Assembly: GCF_964340395.1 (NCBI RefSeq)
Contig: NC_135550.1
Location: 10,470,408-10,483,407, forward strand
Direction of reading: 5' to 3'
Source: Glandiceps talaboti
Lineage: Eukaryota; Hemichordata; Enteropneusta; Spengelidae
DNA length: 13,000 bases
Part shown: positions 1 to 7,590 of the stretch, one piece after another
How the letters are laid out: each line of letters begins with the position of its first letter
How positions within the stretch are numbered: the first letter of the stretch is position 1
Position numbers and translations under genes: made by a program
Notes under the pieces: generated by a model
What the model saw: only the letters and a program-made list of their open reading frames with translations
Database searches by the model: none
Told to the model about the DNA's origin: nothing

Positions 1-629
1 TTGTCTCTCAATTCTGGTATTTTAAAATCCACATTCAAGCTTTGTAAGACTTTAAATCATGTTGTTTGTTTGATATTTTATGCCTCTAAATGGCCTCCTA
101 TATTGTCTTATTTTCAAAAAAGTTTGCATTTTTGAGGATGTATCCTTCCAATCAGTAGCAATCACGGTAATAATTGTCTTTCTCCCAAAACAAGATGGAA
201 GGTGGCTGACTAAGTACCTCCCTTCATAGGTCAGAGCTGATTATGAGACATCTCCTTACAAGTATCCATGTGAAATGCACATCCTTTGTCAAGTAATATC
301 ATTTGGACTGTTATTGTAGTTGATTATCACTTATTTTTAATGCATCATTGTACCTGTGCTACCATATATAATTTTATATCTCCTCTATAGTGTAGGTGAC
401 AGAAGGAGTGGCTAAAACAATTCTGGAGTTTCACTTAGCGGGTCTTAACATATTTTGAGAGGAGCTACAAAATTTGTTTAACTGTAAATTGTGCACATTT
501 CCTAACTAGAGCTGATGGAAATCAATTGCCATACAGACAAATTGCAAGAGATAAAATCAAAATGAATGAATAAGTACAATGTAAACTCAACTTCAAATGT
601 TTTGCCATCATTACATGTGGTTTGTTTGT

Positions 630-735
630 AAAAAAAAAAAAAAAAAAAAAAAATCGACCTACCTACCCAATGTGTTGGGTTATGTTGCCCGTTGAACAGC
701 TTTTTTTTTTTCTGGCCTAAGTATGTAAAATCTAC
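630..735 (-). repeat. Dispersed-repeat fragment, copy A (poly-A plus GGCCTAAGTAT block)
   Basis: The stretch has a poly-A tract, then TCGACCTACCTACCC, then a block ending CTGGCCTAAGTATGT. The block looks like the reverse complement of 4684-4740 (GGCCTTAGTATCT after a T-rich run, about 55 aligned bases with many mismatches). Probably two old copies of one family of unknown class. Confidence 0.4.
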
Positions 736-869
736 TGGGGGTTCCCATGTCATTTTACCTGGGTTCAACTTTGAAGTCTTGTAAAGAAGCCCTACTACAC
801 TTGACAGTGGTTCAGACATTTTGGGGATTTCCTGCAAGGGTTAATGGGAAACCCTCTGGTAGTGACTTC

Positions 870-939
870 CCATATACCCTAATATCTTTGTCTTGACAAA
901 GACTGAGTTTCAAGACAATTAAGAGATTAAAGGTATATG
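870..939. repeat. Small imperfect inverted repeat just before the FKBP3 exon a acceptor
   Basis: CATATACCCTAATATCTT (870-887) pairs imperfectly with 921-939 (AAGAGATTAAAGGTATATG). A perfect nested palindrome CTTTGTC-TT-GACAAAG lies at 886-901. The structure ends about 27 bases before the exon, in the region where the branch point would be expected. Confidence 0.5.
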
Positions 940-966
940 AGGAGGGTATATCATTTTTCACAACAG

Positions 967-1108
967 GAAGTGGAAGTACCTAAATATCGCAAGAGAATAA
1001 TGAAGAAAGGTGATAAATTGAACTTGCCTAAGAAGGGAGACATGGTTGCTGTGTGGTATACTGGCAAGTTAGAAAATGGTAATGTGTTTGATACAAACAT
1101 AGTAACAG
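967..1108 (+). CDS. FKBP3: FKBP3 coding exon a (start of FKBP domain)
   Basis: Acceptor CACAACAG ends at 966 and donor GTAGGC starts at 1109. It encodes 47 residues plus one base, from EVEVPKYRKR through KKGDK, the WYTG strand and the VFDTN loop. The exon starts on a codon boundary, so the previous exon, not in this window, should end in phase 0. The 5' flank has a small inverted repeat at 870-939. Confidence 0.93.
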
Positions 1109-3552
1109 GTAGGCACAAACTACTCCATATCATCTTCATTCTGTAGGTCTGTTAGAGCTACAGGATCTAGTATGGGAACCTTCAACATGCCATTGTACTG
1201 CAATGTCCTTAAAATGGCACAAGCTGAGTTTATAGACTTTTTGCTCAAGTGACAATACTTATGTAAAACCACATTCCATTATGGTGATGCATGTTTTCTA
1301 TAACATTACGATTGTCTTCTGGCATTGTTGATGGCATAGCAGGGATTTCCTGAACATTTTTTTATCCGTACGACAAAATTGTGATACGTTTTGGTTCAGT
1401 CAATTGTACAAAGGACAATTGACTGTGAGGGCGCTGTTCTTCCTGTCTGTGTGTCCCTGGGGGTATTACCTTTGCTATGTTACTACTAGTGCATGAAGCA
1501 CTGCTGCTGTCCTACATTGGAAATGATGGGGATTTCAGGTCAACACATCAATATTACTATATATGGCATAGTCCTGCTTTGGGTTATAATGTGTGTGGGT
1601 AAGAGGTAGTTCAGTGTGCTTCAATAGGTAGAATAATGCGAGTACCTTTTATGCGTAGAAACTCAGCTTATGCCCCATTTTAGATTCGGCAAAATTAGAT
1701 GTTTAGCAGATTCGTAGAAAAAGTCAAAGTTGAACTTCTAAATGATCCTATGTAATCCTTACTGATCAAATATCGTAAATGTTATTATGTGAGATTGAAA
1801 CATTGGAGTTTTGAAATCATGTGAATGTGAATTCTCTTTAAGCAAAGAACTTAAAAGGGCATAAATATTTTTATTTTGTTAGTATGTTATCAATAGTCTG
1901 TTTACATGCACAAGTGTACTGGTAACTCATTTTGAGAAATTTTCAATAAAATGTGATTTTTACCAGTAAGGGTCAGTACTTTAAACAGTGATGTCTGATT
2001 TCATCAATCGTTAGTGGGTACAGATTTCACCAAGTGACTTTTCTTACGTGTTAATGTTTTGATGGTTGTTGCCTTTATCAGGGTATAAACTGACGATGAT
2101 TCCTGTTTGCCACTAGAGGGCGGTGTGGTGACTAATTTGTCTTAGATGTGACTGAGCCAGTGCGACATGTTTGTACTATTTTATAATTTATACAGGAAAA
2201 AAGAAGAAGTCAGCTCAGCCATTTCGATTCAAAGTTGGTATTGGGAAAGTGATCAAGGGGGTAAGCTTCTGTAGAAATAATCGTCTGTTTTAAAGTTGGA
2301 CATGAGTTGTCACACAGTAAATCATGCTGTAACATATTATTCTAAAAAAGTAAAATTTAGGTTTTCTTTCATTCCTGTGTCACATTTCATGGATTTTACT
2401 GTATTTGAATATTGATAGTTGTAATTACAAGGGTTTTGGTGCAACAGTAGAGTCTATACTGATTGGAGTGATTTTGTGTACCTGTTTTTTTATCACCCCA
2501 GTGACTTGAAGTGTTGAATAACAACAATTTTTTTTATTGAATTTGACACATACTATTTTTGACTACAAATACAAAACTTGCAAGCACTTTGGTGTTCCAT
2601 ATCTTTTTATGTTGCCAACTCTTCATGACCAATTTGAAATAAGTTGGAATAATATTTCCAGGTCAGCTAGTCTGTGTGAAATAGCAAAAATAGCAATATT
2701 CTACATTTTACATTTTGATCCTCCTGATTTGGATTATGTAATAAAATTTTTTTCATTCAGGACATTGTACTTTGAAGATGTTAATAATCTTCCAACATCA
2801 AAGTGCTAAAACATGTTACACCCTGCTAACAATTTTGCTGTGATATGATGAATATTTTGTTCCTTTTTTTTCCCCTTCCAGTGGGATGAAGGCGTACTGA
2901 CAATGGGTGTTGGAGAGAAAGCAGAGTTGACGATTGAACCAGAGTGGGCTTATGGTAAAAAAGGAATGGAAGGTGCAAAGTATCCTTTGCTACCAAATCA
3001 CAAATCTTAGTATCAAATGTATTTTAGGAGTACATAGAGTGAATTGCATTGCTGCTGCAGTGATGAATTTCAGACATATGCAGTGCTGCATTGTAGTACT
3101 ACAGCAGTATTATGACTGAACCCTGTCATGGGATGAGTGCCATTGTGACAATACTCCAGGTACTTGAGTACTTGCGATGCAGTATTCTCTGCAGTCATAC
3201 ATTCACGAGTATAACAAGTGAATATGAAAATGCGGCAAGAAACACTGCAAGCACAAGTGCAAATACTCTAAACCCCCCCCAAGTACCCATGCTGGTGCTC
3301 ATGTGGCATGGGATTGTGTAATTTTACACATATTTATCCAAACAGCAAAAGTTTGTACAAATACCACTAGTATGCAAGTACATAAATTCAAGTAATCAGT
3401 GGTACATATATGACAATACAGGACATTAGCCATGCATTTAAAATCTTTCCATTGTCACTCCATCATCTTGTTTGTATTCCTTGACAACTTGTTCTAGAAT
3501 TCCTCCAAATGCAACTCTGATATTTGATGTGGAGTTGGTTTCAGTTGATTAA
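967..3552 (+). CDS. FKBP3: FKBP3 (FKBP25-type peptidyl-prolyl cis-trans isomerase), 3' four coding exons, 5' part outside the window
   Basis: Joining 967-1108, 2196-2260, 2882-2979 and 3498-3552 (360 nt, phases 0/1/0/2, all GT..AG) gives 119 residues and a TAA. The product is a full FKBP domain of the FKBP25 subfamily, which turns Xaa-Pro bonds and acts in the nucleus with chromatin and RNA. Pocket residues can be placed against FKBP12: Y31, F41-D42, F57, V66-I67, W70, Y93 and F111 (numbering of this fragment). The run G48-KKKK-SAQP matches the lysine-rich insertion that marks FKBP25 and is known to contact nucleic acid, and the end IPPNATLIFDVELVSVD is typical of the family. Human FKBP25 has 224 residues with the FKBP domain in about 109-224, so roughly 100 N-terminal residues (the helical BTHB domain) must lie in exons before this window. 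Inference: catalytically competent, since the pocket is intact. Confidence 0.95.
1109..2195 (+). other. FKBP3 intron, 1087 bp
   Basis: It is bounded by GTAGGC and TATACAG. It contains an 11-base perfect palindrome at 1397-1425 followed by GAGGGCGCTGT, and a second CTAGAGGGCGGTG stretch near 2113, both reminiscent of old DNA-transposon debris. No open coding signal was found. Confidence 0.8.
1397..1425. repeat. Perfect 11-bp inverted repeat with 7-base loop
   Basis: CAGTCAATTGT at 1397-1407 and ACAATTGACTG at 1415-1425 are exact reverse complements around ACAAAGG. It lies inside the first visible intron of FKBP3, and GAGGGCGCTGTTC follows directly. Confidence 0.7.
2196..2260 (+). CDS. FKBP3: FKBP3 coding exon b (basic loop and VIKG strand)
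   Basis: Acceptor TTTATACAG ends at 2195 and donor GTAAGC starts at 2261. The exon completes a split Gly codon and adds 21 residues: KKKKSAQPFRFKVGIGKVIK plus a final Gly. It carries the FKBP25-specific basic insertion and three drug/proline-pocket residues (F57, V66, I67). Confidence 0.94.
2261..2881 (+). other. FKBP3 intron, 621 bp
   Basis: It starts GTAAGC and ends with a very pyrimidine-rich acceptor. An open frame runs through 2537-2809, but it is AT-rich, starts without a normal ATG and matches no family I know. Nothing else seen. Confidence 0.85.
2882..2979 (+). CDS. FKBP3: FKBP3 coding exon c (pocket Trp to AYG loop)
   Basis: A long pyrimidine tract ending TTCCAG precedes 2882, and donor GTATCC follows 2979. 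It encodes 32 residues plus two bases: the floor tryptophan of the pocket (WDEG), the helix-like TMGVGEKAEL and the EPEWAYGKKG loop with the conserved tyrosine. The final AA pairs with the first base of the last exon to make Lys. Confidence 0.94.
2980..3497 (+). other. FKBP3 intron, 518 bp
   Basis: It starts GTATCC and ends GTTCTAG. It holds a C8 run near 3273-3280 and a stretch rich in TGCTGCAGTG/AGTACT-like words (3050-3180). No coding or RNA gene seen. Confidence 0.85.
3498..3552 (+). CDS. FKBP3: FKBP3 last coding exon
   Basis: The acceptor GTTCTAG ends at 3497. The exon completes the Lys codon, adds IPPNATLIFDVELVSVD and ends in TAA at 3550-3552. This is the C-terminal beta strand of every FKBP domain. 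Only one base (A) at the exon start restores the frame, which makes the boundary secure. Confidence 0.95.
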
Positions 3553-3780
3553 ACTGATAAAAGCAATGGCAAGGTGCAGCTACATTCAAACGATCATACG
3601 TCTGTCTGTCTGTCTGTGTGTGTCTCTGTGTGTGTTTGATCGTGTGAGTCCAAAAAAGAGAGTGAGTTTGAGGCATGTAATGACAAAAGCCACAATTAAA
3701 AGTTCATTGTTTTGGGGGCAACACAAATTTAAATGGTTTATCCAAACTCAAAAGAGTAATAAATAGTAGTACTCTGAACT
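3553..3780 (+). other. Probable FKBP3 3' untranslated region with poly(A) signals
   Basis: ATTAAA occurs at 3695-3700 and AATAAA at 3758-3763, 143 and 206 bases after the stop. The interval carries a short (TGTC)/(TG) tract around 3601-3635. The exact cleavage site cannot be fixed from sequence alone. Confidence 0.55.
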
Positions 3781-4162
3781 TTTTGACTGTACACTTCAGT
3801 CTTTTTCAACTGGATAATCAACTAATGACATTTATTATTGGGCATATATTTGTCAATTTCTGTCTTTGGCACTGCTACACTGAACAGTATTATACTCTGC
3901 TCTACTTCCTGCTGTATGAACTTTGCCAGAGGTCAAAGGGCAGCTGGTTAGAAATCAGATCCTGCATATCCACAGTGGTCAGCTGATGTAGTAGACAACA
4001 ACATGTGAAGATCTTATGACGTTGGACAGCTCTTCCGTATGCAAATTTGGTCTGAATATTGTTGAAAATGCTTAAAAAATGATAATCAAAATATTGAGCA
4101 ATATCCAGCACGGGTTGCAAATATTGAAAGTATTCGTATTACCTAACAAACGATATCTGTCT

Positions 4163-4187
4163 CTTTGTTTGTTTGTTTGTTTGTTTG
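4163..4187 (+). repeat. (TTTG)n microsatellite
   Basis: About six TTTG units in a row after GTCTC. The same tetranucleotide recurs in the foldback element at 6271-6369, but this tract stands alone. Confidence 0.8.
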
Positions 4188-4683
4188 TGTAAATTTACTC
4201 AAACTCAGTCTTATGTTCAGTTGTACTTCAAAGTCGTTGCCAGTTTTCAGCTCAAAAAGCAAATTTATCTCCAATTTTTTCATAATCATATCATAATTTC
4301 AATCTTGCTCTATATTTTGTTCCAAATTAAGCAAACAAAGAAAAGTATAACTTTGCAAATGATGAAAACTTTTATTATGTTGAATTCAGAAAAAGAGACT
4401 TTTATCGCAACAGGAGTACAAACTATAACTTCTAATGAGTATTTGTTAGATTATAAATCATGTTCCGAGTCTTCAGAGAAGACGGCAAAGTATTCTTATT
4501 TTTTAATAAAGAGCTACAAAAAATTTGGAATTTTATCTCGATCATTTGTAGTGAATCGTAAGTTTTCAGAGTTAAGGAGTCAATAAATGAATAAACTTCT
4601 TTTGCGTTAGTGACTATATTAACGGATTTGTGGGTTTTTTTTATAATTGTGTGATCATGTATGCATGTATTGTGTGTAGTCCT

Positions 4684-5060
4684 TCAGATACTAAGGCCAA
4701 GAAGAAGAAAAATTGTTTGGTTCTGGTTACCCGACCCCAGCTGGTTTTTCACTGCTGACCCTAAACTTTTTTTTACATATTTGAGAAAAAAATAATGAAA
4801 TTGGGAAATTGTGAAGTCTCGCCAGAAATAGTGGATGTGGAAACTGACATCAACTGAAAAAGACAATACGAAACTGTTCTTCCAATCTGTAATGGCTGTA
4901 CATCTGATAGGATGAAATAAACAACACAGAGACCATTTGTAATACAACGGAAAACATAACTAGATACGCACACATGAAAAAAAAAATATTTAAAAAAAAT
5001 AAGATAAAATATCTACCTACCCTACCTATTCTAAAATTGAACGTAATAGGAACCACATAA
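4684..5060 (+). repeat. Dispersed-repeat candidate, copy B
   Basis: It begins TCAGATACTAAGGCCAAG, continues through GGTTACCCGACCCC, and ends with an A-rich stretch followed by ATCTACCTACCCTACC near 5010-5027. The first block matches copy A at about 680-735 in opposite orientation. The A-rich plus ACCTACC motif matches 640-667 in the same orientation. The borders and class are unknown. Confidence 0.4.
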
Positions 5061-5963
5061 TTTTTTTTATTAGCTTAAGGGCTTTGAATAAACAAATAAA
5101 GTGTGAACTGAATAATAGTATTTACAACCGTTATAGTCGGTACTTATTATAGAAATGCCTTCGATCAGTGCTGGACAATAAAACTGGCTCTGAATAGCTT
5201 CTTATCACACATACATTCTTTTACAACCACCAACATCAGATGGTGACAAATGCGAACCTGTTACAAACCGGGAAAGTAAACAAATGAATTGGAGACTTGC
5301 ATTAAGGTTTGATATAAAGAAGTTTTATGGCCAATTTGCATGTACATGAATTGCCAGGGGAACTTGAAATATGTCTGTGAATGTGAACTACCTTTTTCTT
5401 TATTTATCATGCAAAGAGGCCATACAACTGTTCTTATCAAATAATGAAATGTAATACTTGTCTCTGTATTTCCAACATACTGTGCCAAGTGTTATTAATC
5501 CACTTCAGTTGTTTACTTTCAATGTGTGTAACAGGTTCCGGTCATCAACAGTCTGGATGATTGTACATACACACCACAACACACAGCAGGGTGGAATCCA
5601 TAAGAAAATATCAGAGATAAAGGGAAGGGGACTCCGAACACCATCAATATTAAATAAGTGTATGACAATGCGTTTACCATATAACCAACTATGGCTTGTT
5701 AGATCAAGTTTGTTAATAGATGGAAGCATTTTCCAAGGCTGGTTCAAAGTTGATTATTTTGTTTGGTATATTGAATCACAGGGGCACGTATTATTGCTTA
5801 GATTGCCGTTTTCTAAGGAAAATATCGTACGAATCCGGCTGCTACAAATGTATCAATCTCTATACTAGCTCTTTTCACCTTACAGGTAGGAATATATAGT
5901 CAAAAGGTTGTTATATTTAGTCTGTAGACCTGGAAAACAACAATCTATGAAATATTACACGCC

Positions 5964-6393
5964 CCTATGGAGCCCAGGAACAGTGTTACAAGCAAAAAAA
6001 CAACAACAACAAATAATCAAACAAACAAAACATGCATGGGGGTAATAATATGCCTATGTTTCTATATATGCTCATCCATGGTTGAGTATATAATATAGAA
6101 ACATATAGTATTGATATCATATGGCCTAGGAATATCAGATTTTAAAAATTCAGTTATATATTTCTTCCATCATTTTCTTTCAACTGGGACATAAAACAAC
6201 AACATAAACACATATTTTCTTAAAGAGCATGAAATCCCTAACAGTATATTAATACCCCCATGCATATGTCGGTTTGTTTATTTGTTGTTTGTTTGTTTTA
6301 TTTGTTTATTTATTTATTTATTTTTTCATATATCTATTTATTTATTTGCTTGTTTGTTTGTTTGTTTGTAACACGGTTCCTGGGCTCCCTGTG
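5964..6393. mobile_element. Foldback (long inverted repeat) element with AAAC/TTTG-rich arms
   Basis: The left arm has GGAGCCCAGGAACAGTGTTAC, an AAC/AAAC-rich run, then ATGCATGGGGGTAATAATAT (to about 6052). The right arm has ATATTAATACCCCCATGCAT (from about 6247), TTTG/TTTA runs, then GTAACACGGTTCCTGGGCTC (to about 6388). These are reverse complements with few mismatches at both arm ends. A nested hairpin sits at 6054-6109. There is no protein-coding capacity, so this is a non-autonomous element. Confidence 0.75.
6054..6109. repeat. Nested hairpin inside the foldback element
   Basis: TATGTTTCTATATATGCTCA pairs with TTGAGTATATAATATAGAAACATA (first part TTGAGTATAT, last part AGAAACATA) around TCCATGG. 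It lies just inside the left arm of the larger foldback structure. Confidence 0.6.
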
Positions 6394-6491
6394 AACAAAC
6401 CATAGAAAAGAATTTTAATCTTGCAATGATATCAAGAATTGAGACAATTTCCAATGACTAACACTGCACTTTTTCTATGAGCTACACTCTA

Positions 6492-6622
6492 TATAGCATT
6501 CATATCAAGTGTAAAAGTATACTGTTTCAATTGGTTTATTTACACGCCCAGCACGTGGCCTTTCTAATATGGTCAATTAGCAAATGAAACAGTATACTTT
6601 TACACTTGGTATGGATGGTATA
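6492..6622. mobile_element. Short palindromic MITE-like element
   Basis: Positions 6507-6529 and 6585-6607 are a perfect 23-bp inverted repeat. Pairing continues outward with few mismatches to 6492 (TATAGCATTCATAT) and 6622 (ATGGATGGTATA), giving arms of about 38-40 bp around a GC-richer centre with CACGCCCAGCACGTGGCC. No open frame. Confidence 0.7.
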
Positions 6623-6692
6623 AATGATTGTGGTACATACAGAAAACGCTTAAATACTTTGGTGTTATGGGTTGTATTACTGAGAAGTTAGA

Positions 6693-6849
6693 CCACAGGG
6701 GACCCAGGAACCGTGTGACTAACAAAACAAACAAATAAATAAACTATCAAATAAATGACAAATGAACAAGCAAACGAACGACAAGTATAGGGACAAATAA
6801 AATAATTAAAATAAACCAGCAAATAAACAGATACTCATAGGGGTATACT
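6693..6849 (+). repeat. Solo arm of the foldback family
   Basis: GGGACCCAGGAACCGTGTGAC, then AAAC/AAAT-type repeats, then CATAGGGGTATA repeats the order and orientation of the left arm of the element at 5964. No opposing arm follows. A small hairpin (GTACCCAT..AATGGGTATAC) at 6868-6896 lies beyond it. Confidence 0.65.
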
Positions 6850-6940
6850 AGATAATTTTTTTTTTCTGTACCCATCACTACAAAAAATGGGTATACAAAA
6901 AAACATCTTATTCACTATACAATTTTTAAAAAATCATACA

Positions 6941-7162
6941 CATTGATTCGAGTGCCTGTGTCCATTACTACCAAACTTGGGACGGCATTGATTGCTGTAA
7001 CGATATGCATGATATGTGTAAATGATAGAGCGCCACCACAGTCGAGTAGAGAAACGGTGAGCAAACGCATAATTTAAAATTCCGAAAGCACAAAATGGCC
7101 GAAGAAAGGCTATAATATTTTGTTTTCGTTTTAAGTTTATTTTGCGTGGGTACAAAACAGCA
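6941..7162 (+). promoter_or_regulatory. Putative promoter and 5' leader of the second gene, with a short uORF
   Basis: The last 220 bases before the ATG hold an AAAATGGCC YY1-like motif (7092-7100) and a TATAAT stretch at 7111-7116. ATG at 7095 opens a six-codon uORF (MAEERL, stop 7113-7115) out of frame with the main start. An in-frame TAA at 7070 blocks any longer N-terminus. The transcription start cannot be placed, so whether the uORF is transcribed is open. Confidence 0.4.
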
Positions 7163-7225
7163 ATGGCTAAGGACAAAGGACCTTTACAGACTGCTCAGAG
7201 AGAAGGAGATGCTCTTAAGAAAGAG
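7163..7225 (+). CDS. Gene 2 exon 1 (start codon)
   Basis: It encodes residues 1-21 (MAKDKGPLQTAQREGDALKK then Glu) and ends in phase 0 before donor GTAACG. Reading upstream in frame meets TAA at 7070 with no other ATG, which fixes this start. Confidence 0.8.
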
Positions 7226-7559
7226 GTAACGTGTCTAACAGTCGAATAACTTGTAAATTGAATGACTAGTGACTATCTGATAGACTGGCAACCGTCCAGC
7301 GTTCATGACAACAGAAATGAAGGCCGATATGTATGTATACGTGGTAATGGTATACCGTTAATATATTCGACAGTTGACCATTTAGGCAGAAGTTCACTGT
7401 CGTCTGTGAAACTCAGTAGTTGATTTGAAATGATCGGTACCTTTGATAAATTTCTTCATTTGACTCATGTATGTATGTATGTATGTATGTATGTATGTAT
7501 GTATGTATGTATGTATGTATGTATGTATGTATGTATGTATGTATGTATGTATGTATACA

Positions 7560-7590
<31 letters not shown>

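Larger units (their letters stand above)
1..966 (+). other. Intron of FKBP3 upstream of the first visible exon
   Basis: No splice-bounded exon resembling the FKBP25 N-terminal domain can be read here, so this is taken as a single intron or its 3' part. It holds a 24-base poly-A tract (630-653), a T-rich tract (about 701-711) and a repeat fragment shared with 4684-4740. The rest is AT-rich sequence without coding signal. Confidence 0.6.
3781..5960. other. Gene-free spacer between FKBP3 and the second gene
   Basis: AT-rich DNA in which no frame shows splice-bounded or family-like coding sequence. The open stretches at 4173-4586 (+) and 5458-5868 (+) look like chance ORFs: biased toward Phe/Ile/Lys/Leu/Tyr, with no recognised domain. 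It contains a (TTTG)n tract and the dispersed repeat copy at 4684. Confidence 0.6.

Noticed and set aside
502-837. Minus-strand open frame with a poly-Phe run
   Set aside because: Crosses the poly-A tract and repeat copy A; the coding look comes from low complexity.
2537-2809. 90-residue open frame within an FKBP3 intron
   Set aside because: No ATG at its start, AT-rich, and the flanking exons join correctly without it.
4173-4586. 137-residue open frame on the plus strand
   Set aside because: Starts within a (TTTG)n tract, is dominated by Phe/Ile/Lys/Ser/Tyr and shows no family signal.
5458-5868. 136-residue open frame on the plus strand
   Set aside because: No recognised domain, no exon-like splice sites and composition like chance AT-rich sequence; no transposase or reverse-transcriptase motif.
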